Assembly: GCA_049585195.1 (NCBI GenBank)
Contig: JBAUZG010000318.1
Coordinates: forward strand, 1-23,071
Origin: KBS-96 sp049585195
GTDB taxonomy: Bacteria > Acidobacteriota > Terriglobia > Bryobacterales > Bryobacteraceae
Length of the DNA: 23,071 bases
Direction of reading: 5' to 3'
In this document: one piece after another, positions 1-8,749 of the stretch
Layout of the letters: each line of letters starts with the position of its first letter
Numbering within the stretch: the first letter of the stretch is position 1
Notes under the pieces: generated by a model
Told to the model about the DNA's origin: nothing
The model's database searches: none
The model's input: the letters and a program-made list of their open reading frames with translations, nothing else
Position numbers and translations under genes: made by a program

Positions 1-94
1 CGTGGCTCGGAACTGCCCGTTGATTCGAGGGCATCTTACCGAGCCGCGCGCGCCAGCAAGCGGTCACAATGGGCATTTTTGCGCCCGAAACTAG

Positions 95-1114
95 CTAGCG
101 CAGCACCGCCGCCGTCAGTGCCTTCTCTTTGTTCTTCACTAATTGCCAGGCCTTTCGGAATATCGAGCTGACGGGCAGGCGAGCCGCTGCGGCCTGCTCG
201 ATCCACCGGCACACGCCGAGATTCTCAGGTACTTCGGCCTGGTGTACGGTAAACCGGTAGTCGTGGAACGTAATCGTATGACGGAATGCGCCAACTTTCT
301 CTCGCAGCACAGCACTGGGCAACTGTTCGGGCTCCGGCAGCTCCCAAAATCCAGGCATCAGCGTCTCCTTGGCGGACCGCTGCCACGCGAGCACATAACC
401 ATTTTGCTCAATCCAGTACAACGTGCGATGTTCCGCCTCGTTCTTCCGCGCCTTGCGTCTCACAGGCAGATCGTTGTGTGTTCCCCTCGCGCGAGCTTCG
501 CAAAACTCGGAAATAGGACAAACCAGGCATTGAGGATTTCTTGGAAGGCAAATTGTCGCACCCAACTCCATAAGCGCCTGGTTGTATTCGCCCGGCTGTG
601 CGCGATCGAGCAGCCGGCCCGCAATCGTCGCGAATCGTTTCTTTCCGGCAGCCGAGCCAATATCGGTCGCATCATTCTCCATTCGGCTAAGAACGCGAAG
701 CACATTGCCGTCAACAACTGCATGGGGAAGACTGAAGCTGATGCTCGCAATGGCCGCGGCCGTGTAGTCCCCCACTCCCGGTAATTGCCTGATCGTTTCG
801 TACGTGGATGGGAAAGCGCCGGCCTCAACCATCCTTCTCGCCGCCTTCTGCATGTTTCGGGCGCGGTAGTAATAGCCGAGGCCGCTCCACTGCGCTAGCA
901 GATCGGCTTCCGCGCTAGCTGCCAAAGAACCAAAATCGGGAAAGCGCGTCAGAAACCCCTCATAGTACGGAATCGTCGCCGCTACCCTCGTCTGCTGCAG
1001 CATGATCTCCGAAATCCACACAGCATACGGATCGCGATTCCGTCGCCACGGCAGGTCCCGCTTCGCGCGCGCGTACCAATCAAGCAACCTTTCCCGGAAT
1101 GAGTGAATCCGCAT
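95..1114 (-). CDS. mutY: A/G-specific adenine DNA glycosylase MutY
   Basis: Base-excision repair glycosylase that removes adenine mispaired with 8-oxoguanine. Translated from the ATG at 1114-1112 it gives 339 residues, close to the usual 340-360. The HhH-GPD fold is plain: catalytic Glu36 in SEIMLQQT, the intercalating-tyrosine motif GLGYYYRAR (79-86), the helix-hairpin-helix LPGVGDYTAAAI (111-122) and catalytic Asp135 in VVDGNVLR. The [4Fe-4S] ligands are Cys189, Cys196, Cys199 and Cys205 with C-x6-C-x2-C-x5-C spacing. The remaining C-terminal part fits the NUDIX-like domain that recognises 8-oxoG. The frame stays open upstream to 1285, but that extension lies inside uvrA and has no MutY similarity, so the internal ATG is preferred. 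It is divergent from uvrA with 57 bp between the two ATGs. The fold and residues are seen directly; the function is established for the family. Confidence 0.96.
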   Translation of the reverse strand: MRIHSFRERLLDWYARAKRDLPWRRNRDPYAVWISEIMLQQTRVAATIPYYEGFLTRFPDFGSLAASAEADLLAQWSGLGYYYRARNMQKAARRMVEAGAFPSTYETIRQLPGVGDYTAAAIASISFSLPHAVVDGNVLRVLSRMENDATDIGSAAGKKRFATIAGRLLDRAQPGEYNQALMELGATICLPRNPQCLVCPISEFCEARARGTHNDLPVRRKARKNEAEHRTLYWIEQNGYVLAWQRSAKETLMPGFWELPEPEQLPSAVLREKVGAFRHTITFHDYRFTVHQAEVPENLGVCRWIEQAAAARLPVSSIFRKAWQLVKNKEKALTAAVLR

Positions 1115-1171
1115 CTTATACTGGAGGAAGTTCAGGCCACAATCCTTCCGCTTCGCCTCTCTTGGCTGAAA

Positions 1172-4063
1172 ATGTCCGAAGAAACCAGGGTACCTGCCTC
1201 CAGTGACGACGCCGCACAACAGGTTATTGTGATCCGCGGCGCCCGCGTGCACAATCTCAAAAACATCGACGTCACCGTGCCGCACAACGTCATCACGGTC
1301 GTCACCGGCATTTCCGGATCAGGCAAATCGTCGCTCGTTTTCGACACCATTTACGCCGAAGGTCAGCGGCGCTACGTCGAATCGCTGTCGGCCTATGCGC
1401 GGCAATTCCTCGAGCGGATGGAGAAGCCCGATGTCGATGAGATCGTGGGTATTGCCCCTCCAGTCGCTATCCGCCAAAAAAATCAAACTCGAAATCCCCG
1501 CTCGACCGTTGCGACCGCCACCGAGCTCTACGATTTCATGCGCCTGCTTTGGGCTCGCGCTGGCACAACCTATTGTCCGAACGATGGCACCCGAATTCAG
1601 AAAGACACTGTAGATCAAGTGGCCGATGCCATGCTGGCTCAGCCGGAGGGTTCACGCTGGTACGTTTTGTTTCCCGTGAAAGTGGCCAACAAAACAGATG
1701 TCGCAAACCCTGCCGCCGTCCTGCGCGATCATCTTTTCGATCTTCGTAAAAAGGGCTTCACCCGCCTTTTCCAGAACGGGCAAACCTTCGAGTTCTCGAC
1801 TCCGGAGTCCCTACTCGACATCAATTTCTCGAAACCTGTTTATGTGCTTGCCGACAGGTTGGTGATCGGGCCCAATTTGCACCAGCGCCTTGTCGATACA
1901 GTCGAGATTTGCTACCGCGAGGCCGGCGAGGTGTTTTTCGAACACGCCGGAGCAGCCGAGCCGCAAATACTGCATTTCAGCGAGCAATTCGCCTGCAAGA
2001 AATGCGGCCTCGCCGCCGCGCTTCCCGAGCCGGCCCTCTTCAGTTTCAACAACCCCGTCGGCGCGTGCCCCAATTGCCAGGGATTCGGCAACACGGTCGA
2101 TTACGATATGGACCTGATTGTGCCCGATCCTTCGTTATCGCTCGAAGAAGGTGCGGTCGATCCCTGGACCAAGCCACAGTACACGTGGTATTACGACGAT
2201 GAGGTCAAACCTCGCTCAAAAGGCAAGGTGCGGCTCGATACGCCTTGGCTCGAGCTCCACGAGAACGAGAAGGATTTCGTGCGCAAGCACATCAGCCGTT
2301 TTTTTCGGGAGGTTGAAAGAAAGAAATATAAGGTCCACGTCCGCGTGTTCATGAGCCGTTACCGTGCCTACACGGAGTGCCCGGCCTGCCGCGGCGGGCG
2401 TCTGCGGCCCGAGGCGCTCTACGTGCGCGTCGGCGACTTCAATATCGCTCAAGTGTCGAAGATGAACATCGCGCGGTCGCGTGATTTCTTCGACCGCCTC
2501 GAGCTCAGTCCGGAACAAGCCGCGGTCGCGGAACGTGTTCTTGTCGAGATACGCCAGCGGCTGAAGTTCTTGAATGACGTCGGCCTCGAGTATCTGACGC
2601 TCGACCGTCTATCGGCCACGCTATCGGGGGGCGAGGCGCAACGCATTCAGCTTGCTACCTCTCTGGGCTCCGGCCTCGTAGGCGCAATCTACGTTCTCGA
2701 TGAACCCTCGATTGGGCTGCACAACCGCGACACCACGCGGCTTATCGGTATTCTCGAAGAGCTCCGCGATCTCGGCAACACCATCATCGTAGTCGAGCAC
2801 GATGCCGATGTGATGTCCGCTTCAGACCATATCATCGACATGGGCCCTGGAGCCGGCGAAAACGGCGGCCGCATCATCTTTGCCGGTTCGTACAAACAAC
2901 TCCTCGAACCGCCGCGCGCGCTGAAGACGCCGGAGAGCCAGTCGCTCACCGGCCGCTATCTTCGCGGCGAACTGGCAGTCTCGCGCTTGATGGAGCGGCG
3001 GAAGATCAATCCCAAACGCGTGATGAGATTCATTGGCGCGCGCTCTCATAACCTGAAGAACATCGATGTTTCTATCCCGTTAGGAATGCTCGTATGTGTC
3101 ACTGGCGTTTCGGGATCGGGTAAGTCGTCGCTGGTTCACGATGTAATCTACCGGGCGCTCGATAGGCAGGTGAATCAGGAACGGAAGGGAAATTTTCAAT
3201 CGAGCGACGAAGGCAGCGGCGAAGCCAGAAGACAAACTCTGAAACGCGTTGAAAGAGCCGACCTTCTGACAGGCGTCGTCATGGTCGACCAATCCCCGAT
3301 CGGCCGTACGCCCCGCTCCAATCCCGTAACTTATATCAAAGCCTTCGATCTGATTCGCGAGCTGTTTGCCTCGACTCCCGAGGCCGACCGCCGCGGATAC
3401 ACTCCAGGCCACTTTTCATTCAATGTTCCCGGAGGCCGCTGCGAGACCTGCCAGGGCGACGGGACTGTAACAGTCGAAATGCAGTTTCTGGCCGATGTCG
3501 AACTGGTCTGTGAAGAATGCAAAGGGACCCGCTACAAGCAGAGCATTCTCGATGTCCACTACAAGGGTCTGAACATTCACGAAGTCCTGCAGCTTACGGT
3601 GCGCGAAGCAATTTCCTTCTTCGCCGACACTCACAAGCTGGCGCAGCGATTGAAAGTCCTCCAGGACGTGGGTTTAGGCTATTTGCGGCTTGGCCAATCG
3701 GCTACCACGCTCTCCGGCGGAGAGGCGCAGCGCGTGAAACTCGCCGGGCATTTGGCTCAATCCTCGTGCGAAGGAACGCTATTTCTATTCGATGAGCCAA
3801 CCACTGGCTTGCACTTCGACGACATTGCCAAGCTGCTCGCGTCTTTCGAGCGTCTCATCATGAACGGAGGCAGCATTCTCCTCATCGAGCACAATATCGA
3901 CTTGATTCAAGCGGCCGACTGGATCATCGATCTCGGGCCTGAGGGCGGCGAGGCGGGAGGACAAATTGTCGCGGAAGGAACTCCGGAGGCCATTGCGGCA
4001 GTGCCCGCATCTTATACAGGCCAGTTCCTGAGACAGGCACTGAAAGCTCGCGCCATCGCATGA
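1172..4063 (+). CDS. uvrA: UvrABC excinuclease subunit A
   Basis: Damage-recognition ATPase of nucleotide excision repair, which loads UvrB at lesions. From the ATG at 1172 it has 963 residues, close to the family's usual size of about 940. It carries two ABC ATPase modules: the first Walker A is GISGSGKSS (46-54) and the second GVSGSGKSS. Each has an LSGGEAQR signature (RIQLA after the first, RVKLA after the second) and a DEP Walker B (LDEPSIGLH, FDEPTTGLH). Zinc-binding cysteine pairs are visible (CKKCG with CPNCQGFG; CETCQGDG with CEECKG). A GTG at 1103 would add 23 residues and would overlap the mutY start. The 1172 ATG matches the usual N-terminus (QVIVIRGARVHNLKNID) better, although neither start has a strong Shine-Dalgarno sequence. 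It ends 68 bp before tRNA-Tyr. Confidence 0.97.
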   Translation: MSEETRVPASSDDAAQQVIVIRGARVHNLKNIDVTVPHNVITVVTGISGSGKSSLVFDTIYAEGQRRYVESLSAYARQFLERMEKPDVDEIVGIAPPVAIRQKNQTRNPRSTVATATELYDFMRLLWARAGTTYCPNDGTRIQKDTVDQVADAMLAQPEGSRWYVLFPVKVANKTDVANPAAVLRDHLFDLRKKGFTRLFQNGQTFEFSTPESLLDINFSKPVYVLADRLVIGPNLHQRLVDTVEICYREAGEVFFEHAGAAEPQILHFSEQFACKKCGLAAALPEPALFSFNNPVGACPNCQGFGNTVDYDMDLIVPDPSLSLEEGAVDPWTKPQYTWYYDDEVKPRSKGKVRLDTPWLELHENEKDFVRKHISRFFREVERKKYKVHVRVFMSRYRAYTECPACRGGRLRPEALYVRVGDFNIAQVSKMNIARSRDFFDRLELSPEQAAVAERVLVEIRQRLKFLNDVGLEYLTLDRLSATLSGGEAQRIQLATSLGSGLVGAIYVLDEPSIGLHNRDTTRLIGILEELRDLGNTIIVVEHDADVMSASDHIIDMGPGAGENGGRIIFAGSYKQLLEPPRALKTPESQSLTGRYLRGELAVSRLMERRKINPKRVMRFIGARSHNLKNIDVSIPLGMLVCVTGVSGSGKSSLVHDVIYRALDRQVNQERKGNFQSSDEGSGEARRQTLKRVERADLLTGVVMVDQSPIGRTPRSNPVTYIKAFDLIRELFASTPEADRRGYTPGHFSFNVPGGRCETCQGDGTVTVEMQFLADVELVCEECKGTRYKQSILDVHYKGLNIHEVLQLTVREAISFFADTHKLAQRLKVLQDVGLGYLRLGQSATTLSGGEAQRVKLAGHLAQSSCEGTLFLFDEPTTGLHFDDIAKLLASFERLIMNGGSILLIEHNIDLIQAADWIIDLGPEGGEAGGQIVAEGTPEAIAAVPASYTGQFLRQALKARAIA

Positions 4064-4131
4064 ACCTTCACTCTTTTAGAACCGCAGCGGGACCGTCCCT
4101 ATGTTATTCTCATCCACGTAGGCCCTACGCC

Positions 4132-4220
4132 GGACAGGTGGGTGAGTGGTTAAAGCCAGCAGACTGTAAATCTGCCCGCCCTTGCGGCGTACGAAGGTTC
4201 GAATCCTTCCCTGTCCACCA
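4132..4220 (+). tRNA. tRNA-Tyr (anticodon GTA)
   Basis: An 89-nt type II tRNA with an encoded CCA end. The acceptor arms are GGACAGG (4132-4138) and CCTGTCC (4210-4216), followed by A and CCA at 4218-4220. The anticodon stem GCAGA/TCTGC encloses the loop CTGTAAA, which puts anticodon GTA at 4166-4168. The long variable arm expected of bacterial tRNA-Tyr is present, and the T loop contains GTTCGAATC. It lies 33 bp upstream of tRNA-Thr, so the two are probably co-transcribed. Confidence 0.97.
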
Positions 4221-4253
4221 CTTTCGATCGAAACGAATCGAGGGCCTGAAGCG

Positions 4254-4329
<76 letters not shown>

Positions 4330-4403
4330 GTCTTTTGAATACCTTACAGCCATATCGACTGAATGACGCTGCCCATTACCGCCCAATTCGAACAGAAATC
4401 CGG

Positions 4404-4649
4404 TCAATGTACGCCTCCCTCAATCTTGCCTAAAATGCGTTCCTGGTGGAGCCGGATAGCGCGATCCTGTTCGCTAAGATCGTTCAGTGTGTAAAGCAGG
4501 CTTGTGTCAGCGTGGCTGTGGCCAGCGGCAGCCATAGCTTGGCCGATTCCTGCCACACTGCCTATCGCAGTTATCGCCTCGCGCCGGAGAGATCTGAAGC
4601 CAAAGCCTCGCCAGTAGAAACCAAGTTCCTTGGCGATATTTCGGCTTTT
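4404..4649 (-). pseudogene. Tyrosine recombinase (integrase), C-terminal remnant
   Basis: About 80 codons match the C-terminal catalytic part of phage-type tyrosine integrases. The box with the catalytic arginine reads GFRSLRREAITAIG. The next box reads AAAGHSHADTSLLYTL, where the His of GHS and the Tyr of LLYTL fit the late His and the nucleophilic Tyr. The N-terminal arm and the first catalytic arginine region are missing. Upstream in the same frame the sequence stops looking like an integrase, and the neighbouring HTH gene's frame takes over at a run of six A (minus strand; T at 4646-4651). The gene points toward tRNA-Thr, as expected for an integrase beside its attachment site. It is almost certainly non-functional. 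Confidence 0.7.
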
Positions 4650-5280
4650 TTGGTGCCGGAATCTGGGCTGCTTTGGCCGGCGGCTTCGAACTCCTAAAAG
4701 CTTGGCGGAAGTGTTCCTGAATGTGCTGGGAAAGCTCTTTCCTCGACTGTTCATACCAGGGTTCAAGTAGCGTTTCCGAAAGTTTTCGGGCCATTGCTGC
4801 AACCGGATCGCCCGAAGGGGCTTTCAGTAGCTTCATGAAAGCCATAACCAGAAGGCCTTCCTCTGGAGTTAGCTTTGTTTCCGTAGTATTCGCCAGTTTT
4901 TCAGTATCGATTTGAAACGAAGTCTCCAGAACCGGCTGTAATGCCGGAATTGCGCTAGCTAAGATCGCCGTGAGCGCAATTGTCGCGGGAGACCCTTTGT
5001 TTATGGCAAATTGCCAAAACGAGGCGAGAGTATTGAGGTCAGGAAAGGAGGTGCCAGCCTCGTAACGATAGATCGAAGTTGGTGTGATTCCGAGGGCAGC
5101 TGCCAGTTGCACCTGGGTGAGAGCCAGGCTCTGACGTAATTCCCGGATTGCAAGTGGAAGCCGATCCTCGGGGCTGCGTTGCGCCTCGCGACTTGACTCG
5201 TCAGCGCTGTGCGGGGTAGGCTTGCGTGTAGAGCTATCTGTCTTCTTCACCTGGGGTACCCGAAACAACCGTAACATCAT
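4507..5280 (-). CDS. XRE-family helix-turn-helix protein with a frame-disrupted C-terminus
   Basis: A 257-codon frame beginning with ATG at 5280. After a polar, low-complexity leader, residues of about 40-100 form an XRE/Cro-type HTH (LALTQVQLAAALGITPTSIY, then RYEAG), so it probably binds DNA as a repressor-like regulator. The middle is helical, with no domain I recognise. The last 50 or so codons overlap the integrase remnant in another frame and look like out-of-frame translation, so the authentic protein probably ends or changes frame near 4645. No clear Shine-Dalgarno precedes the start. A perfect palindrome about 80 bp upstream (5363-5381) is a possible autoregulatory operator. The HTH call is good; the C-terminus and function are uncertain. 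Confidence 0.65.
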   Translation of the reverse strand: MMLRLFRVPQVKKTDSSTRKPTPHSADESSREAQRSPEDRLPLAIRELRQSLALTQVQLAAALGITPTSIYRYEAGTSFPDLNTLASFWQFAINKGSPATIALTAILASAIPALQPVLETSFQIDTEKLANTTETKLTPEEGLLVMAFMKLLKAPSGDPVAAMARKLSETLLEPWYEQSRKELSQHIQEHFRQAFRSSKPPAKAAQIPAPKKPKYRQGTWFLLARLWLQISPARGDNCDRQCGRNRPSYGCRWPQPR

Positions 5281-6390
5281 ATGACGTGGTGGCAGCTACG
5301 TCTCGATTTGGAAGCGACTCTGGAGGCTCCCGTACGGCCGCTGCAACCCGGCTGGAGTCAAGCGAGGCTATATTAGCCTCGACCTCCCAACCGGTGTGCC
5401 ATTCTGAAAAAAAAACAGGTTGCCTCTTGGCACATGAGGGTTGAAGGATTCTCTTCAGAGCGTTTAATGCGGACCGATGCCCGGTATATATTTCCAGGTG
5501 AGCCGGAACACTACGGTGATCAAGGGCAGCTTTTTGCCGGACGGCATCGAATGAGCTCGTTGCGTTTCGGTTGGCTGGTGATCTTGAGGCGAGCTCGTAG
5601 TGCTACGGCCTGAGCGACGCCGCGAGAAGGTGGAGGATGGATGTGGTTTGCCATAATTTGAGCGCATCAGATCCTCGAGCGGTACCGGCAGATTTCACGA
5701 AATCTTGACAATAGAAACCAAAGCATTCTTTTGAGCGTTCTCGTGCGGGTGCTCATTTATTAGCGGCGAATTTCGTCTCAAATCTGAGAGGGAACTCATA
5801 TTTTTTTGAAAGTGAAACACTCTTGGATCGAATGCGACCACAAACGGAAAGTCCGGTCTCGATCGGATTACGGGATTTTCGCAATCGAGTCCGCCCATTA
5901 GCTCCTGGATTGCTATATACCTTCTAGTGCCTCTAAATAAAGGGGCGCGGCGGCGTGCATTCCGGACAGTCTTTGCGCCGATCTGGCTCTCAGATGTCCT
6001 CGTGAGCGCCTCCGCTTCGCGATTTGCGTAATCGAGCAGTTTTGGCCACTTGATTCTCTACAACACGCTTCTGCCGCGGCTAAAAGTACCCGGCCGTGCT
6101 GATTTCGGAAACAGATCGCAATGGGCATTCGACCTTGCTGCGTGCAATAATCGGCAGAAACGTGAGTAAAGATCGGCGAGGCGTTGCATTTCCTGAGTGC
6201 TTTCATGAAATACTGGGCCTTTTCCTAACGAAATCCGCTGCCGGACCCTGTTAGTCGAACGGCTTGCCTACAGCCCTATTAAGCACTGTTTGCGCCCGCA
6301 TTGAACACGAATTGAAGCGAAATCAAGGCGTAGCCATATGCAAAGTCCCGCATCGAAAGGTCGGCATTTTTCCTTCCCGCCTGGGAGAAG
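5281..6390. other. 1.1-kb stretch without a recognisable gene
   Basis: Apart from the palindrome at 5363-5381, I see no gene I can name here. On the minus strand one frame is open from about 6056 to 5695 (roughly 120 codons). It continues upstream to about 6190 if one TAG is ignored. It has no motif I recognise and no convincing start, so it may be the ghost of a decayed gene. A run of ten A occurs just after 5405. The end of the region leads into the XRE-STAND gene. Confidence 0.4.
5363..5381. promoter_or_regulatory. Perfect palindrome, possible operator
   Basis: CGAGGCTA and TAGCCTCG are exact inverted repeats separated by TAT. The site lies about 80 bp upstream of the start of the XRE-type gene (5280, minus strand). 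No T-tract follows closely on either strand, which argues against a terminator. Use as the binding site of a dimeric HTH regulator is inference. Confidence 0.35.
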
Positions 6391-7827
6391 GTGGTTGATA
6401 TTCGCAGCCGGAAGGGCTGGACTCACGAGAAATTGGCCGAGAAGGCGCGGGTCTCCGTGCGAACGATTCAGAACGTCGAGCAGGGGAAGCCGACACTAAT
6501 TGGCACGATTCTCAAACTTGCGCAGGCCCTCGGCATCCAGGCTCGAGATTGCATGCTGGCATCCGATGCTCAATTGGATTCCCCGAGTGTACGGTCTGCA
6601 GTTTCGATTGCTCGCGACAGCTTCAGTGCGCCGCCCTGTCCCTATCGTGGGCTGCTTCCTTTTCGAGAAGAGGACTCGGAGTTCTTCTTTGGCCGCGAAC
6701 ACCTTCTACAGGTCCTGCAAGAGACGCTCTTGCACAGAAACGTTGTCCAGGTGTCTGGCCCGTCTGGAAGCGGCAAGTCGTCGCTGGTAGCCGCTGGTCT
6801 GATTGCGGCGCTAAGAAAATCCAAATCATGGCAAGTACTGCGTTGCCGCCCTGGAATGGACCCTTTCAATTCGATGGCGGCAGTATTATTGCCCCATCTG
6901 CAGCCGGATCTGGATGAGACCGCAAGGGCCGCTCAGCTTCCCAAACTCAGCTTGGCACTCCAAGACGGACAGCTTGGATACGTGCTGCACCACATTCTGG
7001 CGATTCAGGAAAACGGTTGTTTTCTGTTGTTTATCGATCAGTTCGAGGAACTCTACACGCACTGCAATCGTCAGGAAACGCGGCAGCGATTTCTCGATAG
7101 CTTGCTGGCTCTCATGAGCGCCAGCCGATTCGCCGGTCAATCGGGAGTGAAGTTGGTTTACGCTCTGCGTGCCGACTTCATGCATCGGTTGCTTTCGCAT
7201 CGAGGTTTCACGGACGCGATACAGGGCGGAGACGTGAAAATTGGTCCGATGACTCGCGAAGAACTTGATTGCGTCATTCGGAAACCGGCCCTTCATTACG
7301 GAGTTCGGTTTGAGGACGGGCTCGCAGAGCGTATTCTGAACGATGCCGGTCGGGAACCGAGTTCGTTACCGCTGCTTGAGTTCACTCTCACAGAGCTGTG
7401 GGAAAGCCAGAAAGACCGGGTCCTGACGCATATTGCGTACGAACAGATCGGCCAGTTATCTGGAGCGATTGCCAATCGTGCCGAGACTGTCTACCGAAGT
7501 CTACCTTCATCTCAGCAAGACGCGACCCAGCTGATTCTCACGCGTCTAGTTCGGTTGGCTGAAGAGGGCGGCGAAGACACGCGACAGCGCATTCCTGTAA
7601 CTGCTCTCTACGCGCAGGAGCAGCTCAATACAGATCATGGGCGGATGGCCGTGGAGGTGTTGACGGATGCGCGTTTGGTCACCGTTGGGCTTGGTGACGA
7701 CCTTCGCCAGGAAACCGTGGAAATAGCCCATGAGGCTCTGATCCGCCGCTGGCCTAGACTTAGCCAGTGGCTGCGACGGAATCGGCGATCCCCATCTGCG
7801 TTTAAAATTCGCATCAATCGTCTTTGA
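6391..7827 (+). CDS. XRE HTH + STAND-type NTPase (nSTAND1-like), C-terminally cut short
   Basis: 478 residues. An N-terminal XRE HTH (residues 8-50: GWTHEKLAEKARVSVRTIQN) is followed by PCPYRGLLPF and FFFGRE, the usual entry to the novel-STAND NTPase 1 domain. Walker A is GPSGSGKS (123-130). Walker B is FLLFIDQFEELY with Asp216. The domain ends with the conserved AHEALIRRWPRL (446-457). Family members normally continue into WD40, TPR or other sensor repeats. Here the frame ends 21 residues later, while TPR coding continues in the +1 frame. STAND proteins are ATP-dependent oligomerising switches in signalling, transcription control and phage defence; the HTH suggests DNA binding here. The GTG start at 6391 is the only in-frame option, directly abutting GGGAGAAG. 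An upstream ATG (6338) is in another frame, so the true N-terminus is uncertain. Confidence 0.85.
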   Translation: MVDIRSRKGWTHEKLAEKARVSVRTIQNVEQGKPTLIGTILKLAQALGIQARDCMLASDAQLDSPSVRSAVSIARDSFSAPPCPYRGLLPFREEDSEFFFGREHLLQVLQETLLHRNVVQVSGPSGSGKSSLVAAGLIAALRKSKSWQVLRCRPGMDPFNSMAAVLLPHLQPDLDETARAAQLPKLSLALQDGQLGYVLHHILAIQENGCFLLFIDQFEELYTHCNRQETRQRFLDSLLALMSASRFAGQSGVKLVYALRADFMHRLLSHRGFTDAIQGGDVKIGPMTREELDCVIRKPALHYGVRFEDGLAERILNDAGREPSSLPLLEFTLTELWESQKDRVLTHIAYEQIGQLSGAIANRAETVYRSLPSSQQDATQLILTRLVRLAEEGGEDTRQRIPVTALYAQEQLNTDHGRMAVEVLTDARLVTVGLGDDLRQETVEIAHEALIRRWPRLSQWLRRNRRSPSAFKIRINRL

Positions 7828-7828
7828 C

Positions 7829-8713
7829 ATGATGCATGTTCGCGGACGTTACCAGGATGCCGCAGAGTTGATCGAACAGGAGCTGGCTCTACACGCTGAA
7901 GCAAAACATCTCCAATCACTGGTATTACCGCTCAGAGTCAGGCTTGTTCATCACAAAATGTTCTATCGACCCGTCAGCGAGCTTTATCCGGAGATGTTTG
8001 ATCTGTTGGCCCGCTGCGACACTGAAGAGGACGCCGGCTCATACCGGGAAATTCTCTTCATGTTGGGCGGTAATCTCGGAACGCTTAAAGGAGAGTATGA
8101 TGGCGCGCGCCGATTCTTGATCCGCGCGATCCGTTGCGCAGAGCAACACAAAGACCGCTACCTTTTGGCACGGTGCCTGCGCAAGTATGGAGATTATCTT
8201 CGACACCGAGGTCACCTCCACTTTTCCAACGCCGTCCTGACCGAGGCGCTCAACCTGTCAGTCGGAGACCAAGGAAGCCGACAACGGATCTACATCCTCG
8301 GCTGTCTCGGCGACCTTGAGAGGCAAAAGCTCAATTACTCAGCGTCCCGTGAATACTTTGAAACGGTGCTCGAACTTGCGAAAGCGGCATATATTCCGGG
8401 CTGGTTGGGAAATCTGCATCTCGGGCTTGCCGAGATCGCAATCGAACGGAATGCGCTGGATGAAGCGCGGGCTCTGTTAGATCAGGCTGAAGCTCATTAC
8501 CGAAAAACCCGGCCGAAGCATTGGTGGGGCGAAATACAAGTCGGTCTGGGCCGCTGCCGGGTCGTGCGGTTGGCGGGTGAGCCAAGCTGGGTTGAGGTTG
8601 CCCAGACAACTCAACGGGAGGCCGTGGGTGCGGGCTACGACGCGGACGCGACGTTCGCGTCCAAACTGCTGGAAGGGGATCTTCATTCGCGCCACGTCCT
8701 CATGTTCTTGTAA
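7829..8713 (+). CDS. Tetratricopeptide-repeat protein, probable sensor half of the upstream STAND protein
   Basis: 294 residues from the ATG at 7829, one base after the upstream stop (7825-7827). It is helical throughout with TPR-like units (GRYQDAAELIEQELAL, LKGEYDGARRFLIRAI, LNYSASREYFETVLELA, ERNALDEARALLDQAEAHY). The reading frame continues upstream of the ATG without a stop and still looks like native protein (HLRLKFASIVFDMM), which suggests the real protein was a single XRE-STAND-TPR polypeptide split by an indel at about 7780-7800. If made separately, it could be translated by stop-start coupling. TPR arrays on STAND proteins usually act as ligand sensors or autoinhibitory scaffolds. 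No catalytic motif is visible. The TPR call is good; the exact relation to the STAND gene is inference. Confidence 0.8.
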   Translation: MMHVRGRYQDAAELIEQELALHAEAKHLQSLVLPLRVRLVHHKMFYRPVSELYPEMFDLLARCDTEEDAGSYREILFMLGGNLGTLKGEYDGARRFLIRAIRCAEQHKDRYLLARCLRKYGDYLRHRGHLHFSNAVLTEALNLSVGDQGSRQRIYILGCLGDLERQKLNYSASREYFETVLELAKAAYIPGWLGNLHLGLAEIAIERNALDEARALLDQAEAHYRKTRPKHWWGEIQVGLGRCRVVRLAGEPSWVEVAQTTQREAVGAGYDADATFASKLLEGDLHSRHVLMFL

Positions 8714-8749
8714 ACGAGATAGAAGACTGTCTTTTCGGATGATAAGTTC

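Noticed and set aside
71..86. GGGC...GCCC hairpin after the mutY stop
   Set aside because: Only a 4-bp stem with a long loop; too weak to call a terminator.
4645..4651. A_AAA_AAG slippery heptamer (minus strand) correctly phased for -1 frameshifting in the HTH gene
   Set aside because: A -1 slip would enter the frame that is neither HTH nor integrase; reaching the integrase frame needs +1. The heptamer therefore does not explain the join.
6248..6256. GAACGGCTT occurring here and again near 9975, resembling the tRNA-Thr acceptor sequence
   Set aside because: Only nine bases, and it diverges at the CCA; not a credible attachment-site duplicate.
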